From Solimonas sp047605265 (GTDB lineage: Bacteria > Pseudomonadota > Gammaproteobacteria > Nevskiales > Nevskiaceae): 64,000 nt of DNA. The notes beneath the pieces were generated by a model, which did no database searches, was not told the DNA's origin, and worked only from the letters and a program-made list of their open reading frames with translations. The stretch covers positions 49,380 to 113,379 of the forward strand of contig JASGFY010000001.1 of assembly GCA_047605265.1 (NCBI GenBank), written 5' to 3'. Each line of letters opens with the position of its first letter. Position 1 is the first letter of the stretch. Positions 55,326-63,564 of this stretch are shown piece by piece. Made by a program: the position numbers and the translations under genes.

Positions 55326-56582
55326 TTACCGGGTCTGCCAGACCAGCGGCACGTATTCGGGGCCGACCACGCCGCCGGGACGGTAGAGGATCTCGGCGTC
55401 CGGCTTGACCGCGAAACGCGGGATGCGCTTGAGCCATTCCTGCACCGCGATCTTCACCTCGAGGCGCGCGAGGTGCGCGCCCATGCAGCTGTGCACGCCG
55501 ACCGTGAAGGCGAGGATCGTCTTGCGCGGACGGTCGAAGTCCACTTCGAGCGGGTTCGGGAACACGTCGGGATCGAAGTTGCAGGCGGGCAGCACGCAGG
55601 TGATGCGATCGCCTTTCTTCAGCTGCACGCCGCGCATCTCGATGTCCTGCGCGACCACGCGCCCCGAGAATGTCACAGACCAGCGCCGCAGCAGTTCCTC
55701 GACGACGTTGTCGATGTCGTCGGGTCTCGCGATGATTTCTTCGCAGCGCTGCGGGTTCTGCGCGAGCCAGAGCCAGATGTTGTTGAGCGTCGCGAACACC
55801 GTGTCGAGACCGCCGATGAACAGGAAGACCACGAAGCCGAAGATCTCCTTGTCGCTCAGCGGCACGCCGTCCGGCGCGGCGTGGGCGATGCGGCTGACCA
55901 CGCCTTCGTCGGGGTGCGCCTTCTTCTCGGCGATCGCCTGCTTGATGTAGGCGACGATGTTCTTCATCGCCGCGCCCATGGTCGCGCGGTCCTTGCCATG
56001 CAGCAGGTCGACCGCCCACTGCACGAAGGTGTCGCGCATGTCCTGTGGCAGGCCCATGATGTCGAGGAACACCGAGACCGGCAGCGGGCGGCCGAAGGCG
56101 GTCGTGAACTCGCCCTCGCCCTTGTCCGCGAATTCGTCGAGCAGATCGCGGGCGCGCTGGCGGATCAGCCCTTCCAGCTGCAGCACGCCGCGCGGGCTGA
56201 ACAGCGGATCGACGATGTTGCGGTACTTGCGGTGGTGCGGCGGGTCGATTTCGATCGGAATGAAATAGAAATAGTCGTTCGGGTCGCGCGGGAACGGCGT
56301 GGCGCCTTCGTTGGAGAAGTATTCCCAGTGGCGCAGCGCGAACAGCGCATCCTCGTGCTTGATGAACTGCCAGGCATTGATGAAGTCGTTGACGTCGTAA
56401 AAGATCGGCGGGTAGTTCTCGTGCATCTTCGCCATGAAGTCATGCGGCGAAGCCAGGAATTCCTTGCCGAACGTGAGCCCGGCGTTGCGGATCAGCTCCT
56501 TGGGCACGTGCGCGGGGATCTGATCCATGCCGGCGGCGCGCGGCAGCGTCGGCGGCACGGGGTGGGCGGCGTCGATGGCCAT
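55326..56582 (-). CDS. Cytochrome P450, P450cam-like (CYP101-type features)
   Basis: 418 residues. Heme ligand Cys366 lies in FTVGVHSCMGAHLAR; the I-helix oxygen-activation motif GGLDT is at 257-261; the K-helix ExxR is E296-R299. The stretch GRVVAQDIEMRGVQLKKGD and the end ...IPRFAVKPDAEI...VPLVW strongly recall P450cam. The position of camphor-binding Tyr96 of P450cam (AYDFIP) appears to be Phe here (YFYFIP), so the substrate is probably not camphor. It follows a putidaredoxin-like ferredoxin gene by 24 bases with GAGGAG before its ATG. No reductase is nearby. Confidence 0.95.
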   Translation of the reverse strand: MAIDAAHPVPPTLPRAAGMDQIPAHVPKELIRNAGLTFGKEFLASPHDFMAKMHENYPPIFYDVNDFINAWQFIKHEDALFALRHWEYFSNEGATPFPRDPNDYFYFIPIEIDPPHHRKYRNIVDPLFSPRGVLQLEGLIRQRARDLLDEFADKGEGEFTTAFGRPLPVSVFLDIMGLPQDMRDTFVQWAVDLLHGKDRATMGAAMKNIVAYIKQAIAEKKAHPDEGVVSRIAHAAPDGVPLSDKEIFGFVVFLFIGGLDTVFATLNNIWLWLAQNPQRCEEIIARPDDIDNVVEELLRRWSVTFSGRVVAQDIEMRGVQLKKGDRITCVLPACNFDPDVFPNPLEVDFDRPRKTILAFTVGVHSCMGAHLARLEVKIAVQEWLKRIPRFAVKPDAEILYRPGGVVGPEYVPLVWQTR

Positions 56583-56606
56583 GCTCGTCTCCTCGTCCTG
56601 GCGGAT

Positions 56607-56930
56607 TCAGTACTGTTTCTCGGGCAGACGCACGACGAGACCGTCGAGTTCGGGCGTCATCGTGATCTGGCACGACAGCCGGGCGTTGGGGCCCGTCTCG
56701 TCGATGCCTTCGAGCAGATCGCGTTCGGCGTCGGAGGTCGGCCCGCCGACTTTGGCCACCCACGCATCATCGACATAGCAACGGCAGGTCGCGCAGGAAC
56801 AGGCGCCACCGCATTCACCGACGATGCCGGGCACATCGTTGTACAGCGCGCCGCGCATGACGCTTTCGTCGACGGGCACTTCGATGAGATGCGAGGCGCC
56901 ATTGGCCTCGATGTAGTTCACTTTGGGCAC
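56607..56930 (-). CDS. [2Fe-2S] ferredoxin, putidaredoxin-like
   Basis: 107 residues. The cluster ligands C40, C46, C49 and C87 have the spacing C-x5-C-x2-C-x37-C of adrenodoxin/putidaredoxin. The C-terminal SCQITMTPELDG and the final aromatic residue (Tyr107, Trp in putidaredoxin, where it contacts the P450) match closely. C44 and C51 are extra. The GTG at 56930 is chosen because GGAGG lies eight bases upstream; the in-frame ATG at 56945 overlaps that ribosome site. It feeds electrons to the P450 encoded next; the ferredoxin reductase must be elsewhere. Confidence 0.95.
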   Translation of the reverse strand: MPKVNYIEANGASHLIEVPVDESVMRGALYNDVPGIVGECGGACSCATCRCYVDDAWVAKVGGPTSDAERDLLEGIDETGPNARLSCQITMTPELDGLVVRLPEKQY

Positions 56931-56953
56931 GATCCATTCCTCCATGTATGTTT

Positions 56954-56968
56954 GAGAACTATGTTCTC
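56954..56968. promoter_or_regulatory. Candidate TetR operator O1 (ferredoxin-P450 side)
   Basis: GAGAAC-TAT-GTTCTC is a perfect 6-bp inverted repeat with a 3-base spacer, 23 bases upstream of the ferredoxin GTG. The same half-sites occur in O2 near the divergent tetR start. Its pattern resembles steroid-regulator (KstR) boxes AAC-N2-GTT but with a 3-base spacer. Confidence 0.65.
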
Positions 56969-57064
56969 GTCTCATGGTAGACAGGAGCCGGCGATCATGT
57001 CAATGAAATTACGGGAATTATGGAAGGTATCGGTTTGACAACGGGTGGAAAACGAGGCAAATAG

Positions 57065-57079
57065 GAAAACGCCGTTCTC
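57065..57079. promoter_or_regulatory. Candidate TetR operator O2 (tetR side)
   Basis: GAAAAC-GCC-GTTCTC repeats the O1 pattern with one mismatch in the left arm and the same 3-base spacer, 18 bases upstream of the tetR ATG. Together O1 and O2 flank both start sites, which fits joint control and autorepression. Confidence 0.6.
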
Positions 57080-57097
57080 ACGTTTGCAGAATTGTTA

Positions 57098-57814
57098 ATG
57101 AGCCCCCTCCCGAAGGCCGATGCAAACCCCGCCGTGCTGTCCGAAGCGCCCGCGCACTGGGAAGAGCGTTCGGCGCAGCGCGTCGTCGAGGCGAACCGCG
57201 ACCAGGTCCTCGAGCGCAGCCGCAGGCTCGTCGATGCCGCCTACGAGCTGCTCGAGTCGGAAGGGCTCGAAGGGCTGACGATCCGCGCCGTGCTGACGCG
57301 GACGGGGCTCGCCCGGCGTGCGTTCTATGAGCGCTTCGCCGGCAAGGACGATCTGGTGCTGGCGGTGTTCGAGCAGACGATCCGCATGGCGAGCCATTCG
57401 TTCGCCGGGCTGGTCGAGCCTGTCGTCGATCCGATGGAACGGCTGCGCCTGATCGTGCGCAGCATCGTGCTCGGCAACGATCCGTCCGCCGCCGGCGCGG
57501 GAGCTTCCAGCAATCGCCGCGGAGCCGCAATGAGCCGCGAGCATCTGCGACTCGCCGAATCACGGCCTGATGAGCTGCAGGCGGCGGTCGGCCCCCTGAT
57601 CGCGCTGCTGGCCGCCCAGCTCTCCGCCGGCATGCAGGCCGGCACCGTCCGCCGGGCCGAGCCGCAACGGCTGGCGACTCTGCTCTACAACCTTGTCTCG
57701 ACGACCGTCCACACCGAGCTGCTCGCGCACGAAACGGCGCGGCCCGATCCGGTCCGCCGCACGCAGCTGGCCGACGACATCTGGGAGTTCTGCCGGCGCG
57801 CGATCGCGGCGTGA
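57098..57814 (+). CDS. TetR-family regulator of the P450 module
   Basis: 238 residues. The N-terminal ~25 residues are a polar extension; the HTH region is LTIRAVLTRTGLARRAFYERFAGKDDLV. The ligand-binding C-terminal half is helical and not family-specific. It diverges from the ferredoxin-P450 operon across a 167-base gap holding two matching operator palindromes, so it probably represses that operon and itself until a hydrophobic substrate binds. No strong Shine-Dalgarno precedes the ATG at 57098; a TTG six bases upstream is an alternative. Confidence 0.9.
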   Translation: MSPLPKADANPAVLSEAPAHWEERSAQRVVEANRDQVLERSRRLVDAAYELLESEGLEGLTIRAVLTRTGLARRAFYERFAGKDDLVLAVFEQTIRMASHSFAGLVEPVVDPMERLRLIVRSIVLGNDPSAAGAGASSNRRGAAMSREHLRLAESRPDELQAAVGPLIALLAAQLSAGMQAGTVRRAEPQRLATLLYNLVSTTVHTELLAHETARPDPVRRTQLADDIWEFCRRAIAA

Positions 57815-57818
57815 CGAA

Positions 57819-57847
57819 GGCCGCGACTCGCCCTTGCGGCCGGTTTT
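57819..57847 (+). terminator. Weak terminator after tetR
   Basis: Stem GGCCGC / GCGGCC with an 11-base loop followed by GGTTTT, directly after the tetR stop. Confidence 0.5.
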
Positions 57848-57874
57848 CGCCCGTCATCGAAACGTGCGTCCACG

Positions 57875-57906
57875 AAAAAGGGCGGAGCCGCGGCGCGGCC
57901 CCGCCC
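57875..57906 (-). terminator. Intrinsic terminator after acuI
   Basis: On the minus strand, an 8-bp stem built from GGGCGGGG and CTCCGCCC is followed by TTTTT, about 50 bases after the acuI stop. Confidence 0.7.
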
Positions 57907-57956
57907 CGTCATGCGCTGCGGCAGGTGGCGGATTTCCGGCCGGTCAGTCCAGCCGG

Positions 57957-58940
57957 TCAGGCGTTGACGTCGACGACGACGCGGCCGCGGATCTTGCCGG
58001 AGACGATGTCTTCGCCGGCGCGGATCGCATCGCCGAGGCTGACGACCGTGCTGATGGCTTCGAGCTTGGCCGCATCGAGATCGCGCGCGAGGCGCTGCCA
58101 CGCGGCCTGACGCGGCGCCAGCGGCGCCATCACGCTGTCGATGCCGAGCAGCGACACGCCGCGCAGGATGAACGGCGCGACCGACGCCGGCAGGTCCATG
58201 CCCTGGGCGAGTCCGCAGGCGGCGACGAAGCCGCCATAGCGCGTCTGCGCGAGCGCGTTGGCGAGCGTGTGGCTGCCGACGGCGTCGACGACGCCGGCCC
58301 AGCGCTCCTTCTGCAGCGGCTTGCCGGCCGCCGACAGGGTGTTGCGGTCGATGATGTCGGCGGCGCCGAGCGACTTGAGATAGTCGGCTTCGCTGGTCTT
58401 GCCCGAGGACGCGACGACCTTGTAGCCGAGTTTGGCGAGCAGCGCGATCGCCACGCTGCCGACGCCGCCGGTCGCGCCGGTGACGAGGATTTCGCCCTGC
58501 TCCGGCTTGACGCCGTGCTTTTCGAGCGCGTCGACGCACAGCGCCGCGGTGTAGCCGGCGGTGCCGATCGCCATCGCCTGCTTGGCCGTGAACGCGGACG
58601 GCAGCTTGATCAGCCATTCCGCCTTGACGCGCGCCTTCTGCGCGAGGCCGCCCCAGTGGCCTTCGCCGACGCCCCAGCCGTTGAGCACGACGCGATCGCC
58701 GGCCTTCCATTGCTCGCTGCTGCTCGCTTCGACGACACCGGCGAAGTCGATGCCCGGCACCATCGGGAACTTGCGCACGACCGGCGACTTGCCGGTGATC
58801 GCGAGACCGTCCTTGTAGTTGATCGTCGAATAGTCGATCTTCACCGTGACGGCGGCTTCCGGCAGCTGCGCTTCGTCGATGTCGGCGACGGCGACGGACT
58901 GCGCGGTGTCGTTCTTGCTGATCAGCAGGGCTTTGAACAT
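57957..58940 (-). CDS. acuI: AcuI/YhdH-type acryloyl-CoA reductase (MDR family)
   Basis: 327 residues. Zinc-free medium-chain reductase: MFKALLISKND start, STINYKDGLAITGKSPVVRKFPMVPGID region, NADPH-binding GATGGVGSVAIALLAKLGY (seen in part) and a C-terminus ending GRVVVDVNA. AcuI reduces acryloyl-CoA to propionyl-CoA; in this cluster it may handle a short enoyl-CoA left after side-chain cleavage. The ATG at 58940 gives the family start; AGGAA lies upstream. It diverges from the second tetR. Confidence 0.9.
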   Translation of the reverse strand: MFKALLISKNDTAQSVAVADIDEAQLPEAAVTVKIDYSTINYKDGLAITGKSPVVRKFPMVPGIDFAGVVEASSSEQWKAGDRVVLNGWGVGEGHWGGLAQKARVKAEWLIKLPSAFTAKQAMAIGTAGYTAALCVDALEKHGVKPEQGEILVTGATGGVGSVAIALLAKLGYKVVASSGKTSEADYLKSLGAADIIDRNTLSAAGKPLQKERWAGVVDAVGSHTLANALAQTRYGGFVAACGLAQGMDLPASVAPFILRGVSLLGIDSVMAPLAPRQAAWQRLARDLDAAKLEAISTVVSLGDAIRAGEDIVSGKIRGRVVVDVNA

Positions 58941-59001
58941 GCGGTTCCTGTGCAACGCGGGTGTGCGGTTGATATGAGCCGGTCGATCATAGCGCAATCA
59001 A

Positions 59002-59031
59002 ATCGGTTCCGATAATCAACATCGATGTTGA
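59002..59031. promoter_or_regulatory. Two palindromes in the acuI-tetR2 gap
   Basis: TCAACATCGATGTTGA (59016-59031) is a perfect 16-bp palindrome; ATCGGTTCCGAT (59002-59013) is a perfect 12-bp one just beside it. They lie 60-90 bases upstream of acuI in a divergent regulatory gap with the second tetR. Operator function is inferred. Confidence 0.55.
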
Positions 59032-59172
59032 ATGGGTGCCGGCGTGGTGTTGGCGGCGCGTCGCCGCGGCGCGGGCCCGGCGCTTCTGATGCGCAGTGTG
59101 TCCGGTGGATGTCAGTTTCGGGAAGATCGGCTAGCATCGCGCGATTGTCAGGGCTCTAAGCAGGGGACGGCG

Positions 59173-59907
59173 TTGGAAAAGATCAAGACGGCAGGCGGCA
59201 AGCCCCGGCGTCGCCGTGATCCGGATGGCACTCGCACGGCCATTCTTGAGGCGGCGGGAGCCATCCTCGCCAAGGACGGTCCGGAAGGGCTCAGCGTGTC
59301 GCAGGTGGCCCAGCGGGCCAAGGTCAATCGCGGCACGGCCTACCAGCATTTCCAGACGCGCGAACAGCTGGTCGAGGCGACCACGAGCTGGGTCAGCGAG
59401 CGCCTGTGCCAGTCGGTGTTCGGCATGACCGCCTCCGGCAAGAGCGCCAACATCAGGATGACTGCGGAAGAACAGGCCCGGCTGGCCGATCCGCGCGGCG
59501 GTGTCATCGAACACATGGCGCAGTTCGCCATGGAGAACCCGGAGCTCGGACGCGCGTGGCTGTTCCAAGTGCTCAGCTCGCCGCAGCCGGCCTCTGATCC
59601 GTTCTGGAAGCAGTACCGACAGCGCTTCGAAGCGTTCGTGAAGACCGAATCCGCGCAGCCCGGCATCGACGTCGACGTGCATACCGTGCTGATGCTGATC
59701 GGCACCTTTCTCTGGCCCGTCTGGGCGCGCGCGCATACGCGTACCGCCAAGGAGCGCACGCAGATGGCCGCGCGCTTCACCGACGAAGTGGCGCGTCTCA
59801 GCCTCTACGGCACGATGCGCCCGGAAAAATACCCCGAACTCGTGTCGAAGCTGCCGAAGGCCACGACCAAGAAGGCCGCCGCCGCGAAGAGCCGGCGCGG
59901 CAAGTAG
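59173..59907 (+). CDS. TetR-family transcriptional regulator (second)
   Basis: 244 residues with HTH GLSVSQVAQRAKVNRGTAYQHFQTREQLV and a helical ligand domain. The C-terminus is Lys/Ala/Arg-rich (KATTKKAAAAKSRRGK). No ATG exists near the domain start; a TTG at 59173 with AGGGGA five to six bases upstream is chosen. It diverges from acuI, and two palindromes lie between them. It runs toward the acyl-CoA dehydrogenase gene, which starts 198 bases later. Confidence 0.87.
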   Translation: MEKIKTAGGKPRRRRDPDGTRTAILEAAGAILAKDGPEGLSVSQVAQRAKVNRGTAYQHFQTREQLVEATTSWVSERLCQSVFGMTASGKSANIRMTAEEQARLADPRGGVIEHMAQFAMENPELGRAWLFQVLSSPQPASDPFWKQYRQRFEAFVKTESAQPGIDVDVHTVLMLIGTFLWPVWARAHTRTAKERTQMAARFTDEVARLSLYGTMRPEKYPELVSKLPKATTKKAAAAKSRRGK

Positions 59908-60105
59908 CCCGCGCCTGGCAGGCGCCGCCGGCGATGCACCGGAACGCCGTGCCCGCCAGGGGTCGCGGCGGTTCGTTCTGTACACCGCTGTTGATGAATA
60001 GTTGAGTTCGCCCCCCGGTAATTGGTTAAAGTAGAGAGCTGGCACGCGCGTCGGAGGAGATGCGCCACCCTCACTAACCCGGCCAAACACTGGAGCCGCT
60101 TCGCT

Positions 60106-62316
60106 ATGAATTTCGACCTCTCCGAAGATCAGGAGATGATGCGCGAGAACTTCGCGCGCTTCCTCAACGAACAGAGCAGCGTCGCCCGCGTGCGCACCGC
60201 GCAGGCGGCCGGCTTCGATCCGGCGCTGTGGTCGGGGTTGGCCGAGCTGGGCGCGTTCCTGATCCGCGTGCCGGAAGAATCGGGCGGCCTCGGGCTCGGC
60301 GTGCTCGAAGCCGTCGTGCTGATGGAGGAGGCCGGCCGCACGCTGGCCAGCGGGCCGATCGCCGAGACGCTGGTGGCTTCGCGTCTGCTGGCGCTGCTGG
60401 GTGGCGAACAGGCCGCGTCGCTGCTCGAGAACGTCGGCGCCGGCCGGGCGATCGTCAGCCTCGCGTTTCACGACCTCGCCCGGCAGCCCGTGCAGTGGGT
60501 GGCCGGCGGCGCCGTCGCCGAGGCGGTCGTGGCGCGCGACGGGGATCGCGTCGTGCTCGTCGCCGTGGCCGCCGATGCGCGCGCCAGCGAGGCGAATCTG
60601 GCGTCGACGGCGATCGCCGAGCTCAAGCTGGCCGAGCTGCCGCACACAGTGCTCGCCACCGGCGCCGAGGCCGTGCAGGCCTTCGCGCAGGCCGTCGAGG
60701 AATGGAAGCTGCTGATCGCGGCCGGCCTGGCGGGCCTGTCGCGCGAAGCGATCCGCCTCGCCGCGGCGTATGCCTGCGAACGCTCGGCGTTCGGCCAGTT
60801 CATCGGCACCTACCAGGCGATCTCGCATCCACTGGCCGACGCCGTCACCGAAGTCGACGGCGGCAAGTATCTGGTCTGGAAGACGATCCGCGACATCGCC
60901 GACGGCGCACCGGCGGCCGGCGCGCAGATCTCGCTGGCCGCCTGGTTCAACGCCGAGACGGCGACGCGCGCGGTGGCGCAGTCGCTGCACACCTTCGGCG
61001 GCTACGGTCTCACCAACGAATACGACATTCATCTGTATAACCTGCGCGCCAAGGCGTGGCCGCTGGCGTTCGGCGATCCGGCGCGCCTGCTCGAAGAAGC
61101 CGGGCGCCGCCTGTACGCCGGCGAGACGGCCGCCCTGCCGGACGTCGGTCAGGTGCCGATCGATTTCGATCTCGGCGATGAAGCGCGCGCGCTGGCGCGC
61201 GAGCTCAACGATTTCTTCAACGGCACGCTGACGCCGGAAATGCGCGCCAAGGCGCATTACTCGTTCGACGGCCACGATGCCGGCGTGCACAAGAAGCTCG
61301 CCGAGGCCCGGCTGCTGTTCCCGAACTGGCCGAAGGAGTTCGGCGGCCGCGAGGCGCCGCCGTATTCGATGAACGCGCTGTACCAGACGTTCGAGGAACA
61401 GGGCTGGACGACGCACGCGATCAGCACCACGTCGATCGTCGGCACGATGATCCGCAAGACCGGCACCGAGCAGCTCAAGAACGAGGTGCTGAGCAAGATC
61501 ATCTCCGGCGACGTGGTCTGCAGCCTCGGCTACACCGAGCCGAGCTGCGGTTCGGACGTGTTCGCCGTGAAGACGCGCGCCGCGCAGCAGCCGGACGGCA
61601 GCTGGCGCATCGACGGCTCGAAGATGTTCACCAGCGGCGCCAACATCGCGCAGTACGTGATCATGCTGACGCGCACCAATCCGAACGTGCCCAAGCACAA
61701 GGGCCTGACGATGTTCATCGTGCCGCTCGACGCGCCGGGCGTGACGATCCAGCCGGTGTTCACGTTCCAGGACGAGCGCACCAACATCACCTACTACGAG
61801 AACGTCGTCGTGCCCGACGCCTACCGCCTCGGCGAGATCGATGGCGGCGTGAAGGTCATGGCGAGCGCGCTCGAACTCGAGCACGGCGGTGGCTTCATGA
61901 AGAGCCAGCGCGCGATGCTGCACGCGGCCGAGAAGCTCTGCCGCGAGTTGCAGCGCGACGGCCGGCCGCTGATCGAGGATCGCGACGCCCAGCGGCGGCT
62001 CGCGCGCGTGACCGCGCACTACGTCGTCTCCGAAGTGCTCGGCTGGCGCGCCCTGTGGGCCAGCGCGACGCGCAAGCCGAATCTCGCCTACGGTCCGATG
62101 GTGAAGATGTACTCGTCGGAAAAGTTCCTGAAGGATTCTGCCGACCTGCTCGATCTCACCGCGCCGGCCTCGCTGTCGAAGCGCAGCGGTCCGGCCGGCT
62201 TCCTCAACCAGTGCTACCGCCATGCGCAGGGCACGACGATCTACGGCGGCACCAGCGAGGTTCACCGCAGCATGATCGCCGAGCGCAACCTGGGCCTGCC
62301 GCGCACGCGCGCCTGA
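60106..62316 (+). CDS. Double-length (fused) acyl-CoA dehydrogenase, FadE34-like architecture
   Basis: 736 residues, about twice the usual ~380. Residues ~1-345 form one acyl-CoA dehydrogenase unit, starting MNFDLSEDQEMMRENFARFL and ending with HTFGGYGLTNEYDIHLYN. Residues ~350-736 form a second, with YTEPSCGSDVFAVKT (FAD/substrate loop) and YGGTSEVHRSMIAERNLG at the end. Each half has only part of the FAD-binding elements, as in the alpha-beta FadE enzymes of steroid side-chain degradation; FadE34 of mycobacteria is a known single-chain fusion. The ATG at 60106 gives the family start. Confidence 0.9.
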   Translation: MNFDLSEDQEMMRENFARFLNEQSSVARVRTAQAAGFDPALWSGLAELGAFLIRVPEESGGLGLGVLEAVVLMEEAGRTLASGPIAETLVASRLLALLGGEQAASLLENVGAGRAIVSLAFHDLARQPVQWVAGGAVAEAVVARDGDRVVLVAVAADARASEANLASTAIAELKLAELPHTVLATGAEAVQAFAQAVEEWKLLIAAGLAGLSREAIRLAAAYACERSAFGQFIGTYQAISHPLADAVTEVDGGKYLVWKTIRDIADGAPAAGAQISLAAWFNAETATRAVAQSLHTFGGYGLTNEYDIHLYNLRAKAWPLAFGDPARLLEEAGRRLYAGETAALPDVGQVPIDFDLGDEARALARELNDFFNGTLTPEMRAKAHYSFDGHDAGVHKKLAEARLLFPNWPKEFGGREAPPYSMNALYQTFEEQGWTTHAISTTSIVGTMIRKTGTEQLKNEVLSKIISGDVVCSLGYTEPSCGSDVFAVKTRAAQQPDGSWRIDGSKMFTSGANIAQYVIMLTRTNPNVPKHKGLTMFIVPLDAPGVTIQPVFTFQDERTNITYYENVVVPDAYRLGEIDGGVKVMASALELEHGGGFMKSQRAMLHAAEKLCRELQRDGRPLIEDRDAQRRLARVTAHYVVSEVLGWRALWASATRKPNLAYGPMVKMYSSEKFLKDSADLLDLTAPASLSKRSGPAGFLNQCYRHAQGTTIYGGTSEVHRSMIAERNLGLPRTRA

Positions 62317-62327
62317 GGAGAACGACG

Positions 62328-63134
62328 ATGACCGAAGAAGCCCCGCATCTCCTGACGCAGGAAGACGGCGCGATCCTGATCGTCACGCTGAACCGCCCCG
62401 ACAAGCTCAACGCGATCACCGGCCAGATGATGGGCCTGTTCGAGCAGGCGCTGATCCGTTTCCGCGACACGCCGGCGCTGAAGGTCATGCTGATCCGTTC
62501 GACCGGCCGCTACTTCTGTTCCGGCGCCGACATGCGCGGCCCCGACCAGGGCGGCCCGGCGCGCACCGGCGTGGCGATCCGCGAGAAGCATCGCCTCGGC
62601 CTGCACGGCATGCACCGCATCTACGACGAGATGGAGCACGTCGAGAAGCCCATCGTCGTCGCGCACCACGCGACCTGCGTCGGCGGCGGCCTCGAGATGT
62701 CGCTGTCCTGCGATTTCCGTCTCGCCGCGAAGAGCGCCTCGTACTCGTTCCCCGAAGGCAAGTTCGGCGTGCTGCCGGCGTCGAACGGCGTCAGCCGCCT
62801 GACGCGCATCGTCGGCGCGCACTGGGCGCGCTACCTGATCATGGCCAACCTGCCGGCGAACGCCGACAAGGCGCTGACGATGGGGCTGGTTCACGAGGTC
62901 TATCCTGACGAGACCTTCGCGGAAGACGTCATGACGTTCTGCCGCCATCTCGCGCAGCAGCACGGCGAGCAGATGGGCACGGCCAAGCTGGCGATCGAGC
63001 TGGCGAGCGAGGTCGGCCGCGATCAGGCGCGCCACGTCGAGCGCCTCGCCAACAGCGCGCTGATGCTCAATCCGGACTACCTGGCCGGCGTCGAGCGCTA
63101 CATACAGGGCATCGGCAAGGGCAAGGGTGGCTGA
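62328..63134 (+). CDS. Enoyl-CoA hydratase/isomerase family protein
   Basis: 268 residues, crotonase fold. Oxyanion-hole motifs FCSGADMRG and HATCVGGGLEM are present. Both catalytic-glutamate positions of true hydratases appear conserved (Glu in GGGLEM and in FPEGKFG). It starts 11 bases after the acyl-CoA dehydrogenase with GAGGAG upstream and overlaps the NTF2-like gene at its 3' end. It would hydrate the enoyl-CoA made by that dehydrogenase. Confidence 0.92.
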   Translation: MTEEAPHLLTQEDGAILIVTLNRPDKLNAITGQMMGLFEQALIRFRDTPALKVMLIRSTGRYFCSGADMRGPDQGGPARTGVAIREKHRLGLHGMHRIYDEMEHVEKPIVVAHHATCVGGGLEMSLSCDFRLAAKSASYSFPEGKFGVLPASNGVSRLTRIVGAHWARYLIMANLPANADKALTMGLVHEVYPDETFAEDVMTFCRHLAQQHGEQMGTAKLAIELASEVGRDQARHVERLANSALMLNPDYLAGVERYIQGIGKGKGG

Positions 63135-63564
63135 GCCGCTCGCCGGGCTGGCGGCGCGCGCGGCGATCGCCGACGTCGTGCACGGCTACGCGCACGGCAT
63201 CCGCGCCGGCGCGCACGCCGATTGCGCGGCGCTGTTCTGCGACGACGGCGTGTTCGAGATCCGCACGCTGGCCGGGGGCACGCGCGGCGAGAGCACGCCG
63301 CGCGACCGCTTCGAGGGCCGCGCCGCGATTCTCGACTACCTCGCGCGCGGCGAGGCCGCGAACGCCGCGGTCTGCCCGCTGATCCACAACCTCGTGATCG
63401 AGATCGACGGCGACGAGGCCACGGGCCACAGCGTGATGACGACGCTGGTCTGGCCGGCGGGCAAGCAGATCGCCGGCGAATACCGCGATCGTTTCCGTCG
63501 CGAGGGCGGCCGCTGGCGGATCGCCGAACGCGTCTTCACGCTCTTCGGACCGTTCGCGGGCTGA
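63127..63564 (+). CDS. NTF2/SnoaL-like domain protein
   Basis: 145 residues, single SnoaL-like alpha/beta barrel: an N-terminal helix (AAIADVVHGYAHGIRAG), HADCAALFCDDGVFEI, and the C-terminal strand EYRDRFRREGGRWRIAERVF. Members include hydratases, isomerases and cyclases of steroid and polyketide pathways, and many of unknown role. It uses a GTG start that overlaps the hydratase stop by 8 bases, and its own 3' end overlaps the convergent cofD by 29 bases. Confidence 0.88.
   Translation: MAEPLAGLAARAAIADVVHGYAHGIRAGAHADCAALFCDDGVFEIRTLAGGTRGESTPRDRFEGRAAILDYLARGEAANAAVCPLIHNLVIEIDGDEATGHSVMTTLVWPAGKQIAGEYRDRFRREGGRWRIAERVFTLFGPFAG

Noticed and set aside
60060..60077. Five-codon open frame just after GGAGGAG, upstream of the acyl-CoA dehydrogenase
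   Set aside because: The ATG touches the ribosome-site bases, leaving no spacing, so translation is unlikely.
59131..62265. Long minus-strand frame opposite the second tetR and the acyl-CoA dehydrogenase
   Set aside because: Antisense shadow of well-supported genes; composition is Arg/Ala/Gly-biased and no domain is visible.
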